This document shows, piece after piece, positions 33,721-37,385 of a stretch of 37,385 bases of DNA. The DNA lies in the NCBI RefSeq assembly GCF_020686945.1, contig NZ_JAJEPR010000031.1, positions 1 through 37,385 on the forward strand. The letters are read 5' to 3'. The first letter of the stretch is position 1, and the number at the start of each line of letters is the position of its first letter. A program made the position numbers and the translations under genes. The notes under the pieces were generated by a model. It did not search any database. It was not told the DNA's origin and saw only the letters and a list, made by a program, of their open reading frames with translations. Origin of the DNA: Limivivens faecihominis. Lineage in GTDB: Bacteria; Bacillota; Clostridia; Lachnospirales; Lachnospiraceae.

Positions 33721-34872
33721 TCAGGACTGCAAAGATGCGGTATTGTTACGTTTTTTCTTTTTTGTGAGCAGCAACGCACTGGTGAGTGCAGTAAACGGTG
33801 CAACCGTCACAAGACCAAAGCTTCCAACGATCGTGTCCAGTAATTCTGCTGCTACATATTTGTAGTTCAGGATATTGTCTATCGGTGTTCCCTGTGCCAT
33901 GAATGTCATCAAAAGCGCTATATAACCTCCAGAATAAGCCAGCAGGAGCGTCGTTGTCATCGTTCCCATCGCTGCCCTTCCGACGTTCATCCCGGATTGT
34001 GCCGCTTCCTTCCAGCCAATGTCCGGTTTCTTTCCGATCACTTCATTTACTGCAGAAGTAATGTCTACCGAGAGATCCATCATGGCGCCTGAGGCTCCGA
34101 TAAAGATTCCGCTCATATAAATCTGCGAAAGATTCAGACTCTGATATCCGGCATAGAGAAGGCTTTCCGAGTATGCCATAACGGCACCATGGATTTTAAA
34201 TGCATCCGTGAAAATGCAGCCCATAACACAGCTTACCAGTACTCCAAGAAGTGCACCGGATGATGCTGCAAGTGTTTTTCTGTCAAATCCATAGACCAGA
34301 AAAATGATCAGAAGTGTCAGAAATGCGGTCAGCACGATTCCCCACCAGATCGGATTTGCACCTTTCAGATAGGCAGGTGTCAGGATCTTCCAGATTGCCA
34401 GAATGGTAATCATAAAAGAATACACTGCCCGCAAACCGGTTCTTCCGGCAAAGCCGATCAGAAGTAAAACAAAAATTCCTGCAAGCAGAAGTTCTTTGTC
34501 CAGGCGATAGTGATCACTCATCATAACGGAAAGAATTTCTCCGTTGCTATAACTGATCACTACCTGTGCAATGTCTCCTTCCTGGAAAATTTTATCCGCT
34601 TCCAGTGAACCGCTCAGCATATTTACGGCTTTTGTTTCCTCTCCTTTAAACTTTCCTCCGAGGATTTTTACCTTGCAGTACTGCTCTCCGGACTGGATCA
34701 GACCATTATTGATCACAGAACTCTCATCTGTGGAAAGAACCTTTGCTCTCACTCTGTCTGTTCCCTTATAAATAGCAGCATCCTCATAGCCCGTAGGAAG
34801 GGCCATGAGGATAACAATCAGTAAAATCGCTATGAGGGAAACAGAACCTTTTCTAATCCTGTCTCTTGTCAT
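33721..34872 (-). CDS. YibE/F-family membrane protein
   Basis: A 383-aa protein. An N-terminal membrane anchor (VSLIAILLIVILMALPTGYE) is followed by an outside beta-rich domain of about 90 residues (RVRAKVLSTDESSVIN, GEETKAVNMLSG). Then come about seven membrane segments of the YibE/F family, with the conserved IYMSGIFIGASGAMMDLSVDITSA and a later MNVGRAAMGTMTTTLLLAYSG. The function is not established; a transport role is suspected. Its ATG follows the alkaline phosphatase stop codon with no gap, so they are translationally coupled. This suggests a linked role, perhaps handling phosphate or a phosphorylated product at the envelope. Confidence 0.85.
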   Translation of the reverse strand: MTRDRIRKGSVSLIAILLIVILMALPTGYEDAAIYKGTDRVRAKVLSTDESSVINNGLIQSGEQYCKVKILGGKFKGEETKAVNMLSGSLEADKIFQEGDIAQVVISYSNGEILSVMMSDHYRLDKELLLAGIFVLLLIGFAGRTGLRAVYSFMITILAIWKILTPAYLKGANPIWWGIVLTAFLTLLIIFLVYGFDRKTLAASSGALLGVLVSCVMGCIFTDAFKIHGAVMAYSESLLYAGYQSLNLSQIYMSGIFIGASGAMMDLSVDITSAVNEVIGKKPDIGWKEAAQSGMNVGRAAMGTMTTTLLLAYSGGYIALLMTFMAQGTPIDNILNYKYVAAELLDTIVGSFGLVTVAPFTALTSALLLTKKKKRNNTASLQS

Positions 34873-36408
34873 TTATTCTACTCCTGTAAGTGCCGCCATC
34901 TTGTTATAAATATCTGTGTTATCGTAGTAACCGACAAACTCATCCTGACCTGCTCCCATGGCAAATACTTCTACCGGAAGTCCTGTATGTGCATAGGAGG
35001 AGAAATTGATACCGGACTTATTGTTCAGGATATGTGTGATCGTTACGGTCAGCGGTTCGTAGCTTCCATACAGCAGATATTCTTCCTGGCCAAATTCCTC
35101 TTCTTCACCGGTTCTGCTCATGGTTTCTTCATAAGCAGCCTGAAGCTTCTGATACTCATAATCGGTCATCACAAGGCTTCCTTTATCGTCCGTTCCTTCC
35201 GGATGCACATCCTTGCTGTCTGCCTGGTTGGAGCTTTCTGTGGCTCCGTCCGGCGCCTGAAGTCCGAACAGCTCTGTAATGTCAGCCATTACGGTGTCAA
35301 AATCCGTCTTGTTCTCCTTGTATGCTGCCACATAATCGGAATCAAATTTTGCATAGGAGATTTTCTGGTTGCTGATGTTGGTAAGGAAGGTGTCATAATC
35401 CGTTCCTGCGAAGCCAATGGTAAGACCACCGGTCTCATGGTCTCCCGTTACAAGGATCAGGGTTTCATCCGGATGTTCCTTGTAGAACTCCACTGCTTTT
35501 CCGACTGCATCATCCATGGCCACGGTATCTGTGATCGTTGCTGCGGCATCATTTGCATGGCAGGCCCAGTCGATCTTTCCGCCCTCAACCATCATGAAGA
35601 AGCCGGTCTCATTGTCCAGCACCTCAATTCCTTTTTCAACATAGTCAGAAACTCCCCATTCGCCTTCTTCGCGGTCCATGTCATAGCTCATTGCATCGCT
35701 GTCCGCAAGCGTTTCATCGATAACGATTGCCTTTCCATCCTCTGCGGTCAGGCTCTCTGCCTCTGCCTGGGTTTTGATCACTTTATACCCTGCTTCTTCT
35801 GCCAGCTGATACAGATCCGTTTTATCCCCATCTGCTCCGGTTGTCTTCTTCAGACCGCCGCCTGCAAAATAATCGAAATCACTTTCAATCAATTCCTCAC
35901 CGATTTCATAATAACTATTTCTGGATGCCTGATGTGCATAGAAAGCTGCCGGTGTTGCATGGTTTAAGTTTACAGAGGAAAGGATTCCCACTTTATAGCC
36001 AAGCTGTTTTTTCAGTTTTTCTGCGATGGTCTCATAGGAGGTCTCCATCTTCTCATCCATATTGATGGTTCCGCTGTAGGTCTTATGACCTGTGGAAATG
36101 GAAGTTGCTGTGGAAGCAGAATCCGGACAGAAGGATGTGCTGTCATAGGTCTGTGCAGATCCGGCTACCGGGAATTTCATCATATTCAGCTTGCTTTCGC
36201 TGTTGAGGATCTCATCTCCGTCATCTGCGATCGCATTCAGATAATAGTTGGTTGTCTGCACCTGCGGATAACTCATTCCATCACCGATGAACAGGAAAAT
36301 ATATTTCGGAGTCTTTGTTCCTTCTTCTGCTGCCATTCCATGAACAGGTACTGTACAGACTGCCATTGCTGCTGCCAATAATAATGCACCGACTTTTTTT
36401 GCTTTCAT
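34873..36408 (-). CDS. phoA: Secreted alkaline phosphatase
   Basis: A 511-aa protein. The start is ATG 36408 (MKAKKVGALL), 6 nt after AAGGAG; the frame opens 17 codons earlier without a site. The signal peptide spans about 1-27 (VGALLLAAAMAVCTVPVHGM, A-E-E). Active-site features are YIFLFIGDGMS (metal Asp), CPDSASTATSISTGHK (nucleophile Ser in DSAS), VEGGKIDWACHANDA (metal ligands), TGDHETGGLTI and SYAHTGLPVEVFA. It hydrolyses phosphomonoesters outside the membrane, and no C-terminal anchor is seen. It is first in an operon with the YibE/F gene. A promoter lies about 70 bp upstream. Confidence 0.92.
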   Translation of the reverse strand: MKAKKVGALLLAAAMAVCTVPVHGMAAEEGTKTPKYIFLFIGDGMSYPQVQTTNYYLNAIADDGDEILNSESKLNMMKFPVAGSAQTYDSTSFCPDSASTATSISTGHKTYSGTINMDEKMETSYETIAEKLKKQLGYKVGILSSVNLNHATPAAFYAHQASRNSYYEIGEELIESDFDYFAGGGLKKTTGADGDKTDLYQLAEEAGYKVIKTQAEAESLTAEDGKAIVIDETLADSDAMSYDMDREEGEWGVSDYVEKGIEVLDNETGFFMMVEGGKIDWACHANDAAATITDTVAMDDAVGKAVEFYKEHPDETLILVTGDHETGGLTIGFAGTDYDTFLTNISNQKISYAKFDSDYVAAYKENKTDFDTVMADITELFGLQAPDGATESSNQADSKDVHPEGTDDKGSLVMTDYEYQKLQAAYEETMSRTGEEEEFGQEEYLLYGSYEPLTVTITHILNNKSGINFSSYAHTGLPVEVFAMGAGQDEFVGYYDNTDIYNKMAALTGVE

Positions 36409-36479
36409 AATAATCTCCTTTACACAACTCGTTGTAACTGCAAAATGAATCTCTTTCACTTCTTTTCTTGACGATGCCT

Positions 36480-36522
36480 ATTATAGGGGGGCTCTGTAAA
36501 ATCTCCATTTGTCCAAAGTTAA
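36480..36522 (-). promoter_or_regulatory. Promoter of the alkaline phosphatase operon
   Basis: A perfect TATAAT -10 box (complement of 36480-36485) lacks a matching -35 box at 17 nt. TTTACA (complement of 36495-36500) and TTAACT, 22 bp further upstream, resemble PhoP half-sites at two helical turns. This would fit activation under phosphate starvation, but it rests on two half-sites only. Confidence 0.4.
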
Positions 36523-36705
36523 ATCTATATAAGATTTCTGCCTGTTTTTGATATAGAAACTTTACATAGGGGGATTCTTCCCTCTGTCCATATGTTATAC
36601 TTTGCTACAAACGGATCTTCTCAATCCGCTTCGCTACCTGCCCGTAACCAACTCTACCTTGCAGCAGCCGTCATACCGGCACGCTGCCCTCACCTGAATA
36701 AAGGA

Positions 36706-37214
36706 GTGCAAAACCCCAAGAATTTTCGTGTTGTAAATCTACTGATGCTTACCGTTGCAGGAATCGTAAACGCCTTTGGGATCACGATTTTCCTGACCCC
36801 GGTCAAATTGTATGACAGCGGTATTTCAGGAACCTCCATGTTGCTGGAACAGATCACGCCATCGTATTTGTCCCTGTCTTTTTTCCTTTTATTACTGAAT
36901 ATCCCTCTGTTTCTGTTCGGTCTGAAAAAACTGGGCAGGCTTTTTACTGCCTATGCGATCTATACGGTGGCGGTCTACTCCCTTTTTGCATGGCTGATCA
37001 CGGATGTCTTTCCCATTGATGTCAGTATTGCCTCTCCTCTTGCCGGCACGGATCTGCTGCTCTGCGCGCTGTTTGGCGGCGTGATATCCGGTATTGGCAG
37101 TGGTCTTGCGATCCGTTTCGGCGGTGCGATGGACGGCATTGAAGTCATGGCAGTGATTTTCTCCAAACGCCTCGGTATTACAGTCGGAACCTTTGTCATG
37201 ATCTATAATATGAT
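36706..37214 (+). pseudogene. YitT-family membrane protein, 5' part, interrupted
   Basis: The frame reads VQNPKNFRVVNLLMLTVAGI, then FLTPVKLYDSGISGTSMLLE, four to five membrane segments, and FGGAMDGIEVMAVIFSKRLG ending TFVMIYN at about 37209. This is the N-terminal membrane half of the YitT/DUF161 family. The usual fifth helix and the cytoplasmic DUF2179 domain should follow, but a structured repeat takes over, still in frame and without a stop up to the window end. The start is unclear: AAAGGAG directly abuts GTG 36706, and an in-frame ATG at 36592 lacks a site and lies before a repeat piece. Function of the family is unknown. Confidence 0.7.
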
Positions 37215-37385
37215 GCCAGGGTCAAAAGGTCAAAAAGCCGTTCATGCTTGCATGATAAGGCTTTTGAACTTGGGACCCGCCAAACATGAGGTGCAGAACA
37301 TCCAGTGGATGTTCGTTTTGCACCGACCGAAGCGGAGCGTAGACAGCAGCGATTTACGCAGTAAATCAGCGGATTTCGAATGTTT
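37215..37385. repeat. Structured repeat element interrupting the YitT gene (runs off the window)
   Basis: There are three hairpins in a row. A long imperfect one pairs 37219-37239 with 37259-37278 and has a nested CATGC/GCATG. The second pairs GTGCA-GAACATCCA (37291-37304) with TGGATGTTC and TGCAC (37306-37323). The third pairs GATTTAC (37351-37357) with GTAAATC (37361-37367). The end matches the repeat at 33397-33412. No transposase is encoded. It is a candidate MITE-like or REP-like element; its right end is not visible. Confidence 0.55.

Overview
The window most resembles a chromosomal segment of an anaerobic gut Firmicute of the Lachnospiraceae type (Blautia / Ruminococcus / Dorea-like). 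This is inferred from a type III glutamine synthetase, strong AGGAGG ribosome-binding sites, sigma-A promoters, a chorismate mutase-shikimate kinase fusion, PDDEXK-type transposase tails and the Firmicute parS sequence. No rRNA, tRNA, CRISPR array or intact insertion sequence was seen.

Region 1 (1-11.9 kb) is a glutamine/ammonia hub. On the minus strand lie pyrG, gltB and gltD, tightly packed. A divergent plus-strand unit carries a GS-III glutamine synthetase and purF. One enzyme makes glutamine and the others spend it. The two units share a roughly 400-bp regulatory region. Each promoter there is followed almost at once by a strong intrinsic terminator, so both units appear to be controlled by early attenuation. 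Downstream of gltD are two tandem structured repeats whose hairpin stems differ in a compensatory way.

Region 2 (11.9-18.6 kb) is an AT-rich accessory patch. It holds a hypothetical gene, a truncated gene next to a transposase scrap, a secreted protein with an internal duplication, and a small Cys-rich secreted protein. Divergent from these is a PadR regulator / HAAS-like membrane protein / secreted protein operon. A HigB toxin relic with an amber codon, its HigA partner, a zinc-ribbon protein and a small hypothetical gene follow. Oppositely oriented tails of the same transposase-like gene flank that last group.

Region 3 (18.6-23.7 kb) holds an esterase, a Ktr/Trk potassium channel pair and two PfkB-family sugar kinases. 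Region 4 (23.7-26.2 kb) is a deletion scar. Pieces of a sugar-binding protein, an FAD oxidoreductase and a DHDPS/NanA-type lyase are joined in one open frame, and this abuts the 3' part of an AraC-type response regulator pointing the other way.

Region 5 (26.2-33.2 kb) holds shikimate-pathway genes (aroD; chorismate mutase-shikimate kinase), an HD hydrolase, an SGNH hydrolase, an AraC regulator with a divergent MATE transporter, and a DUF362 ferredoxin-like protein. Two perfect parS sites (TGTTTCACGTGAAACA) occur at 27.08 and 33.70 kb, which suggests the window lies in the origin-proximal ParB domain. The first also forms the stem of a terminator.

Region 6 (33.2-37.4 kb) has an alkaline phosphatase-YibE/F operon and the 5' part of a YitT-family membrane protein. 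That gene is broken near the window end by a structured repeat.
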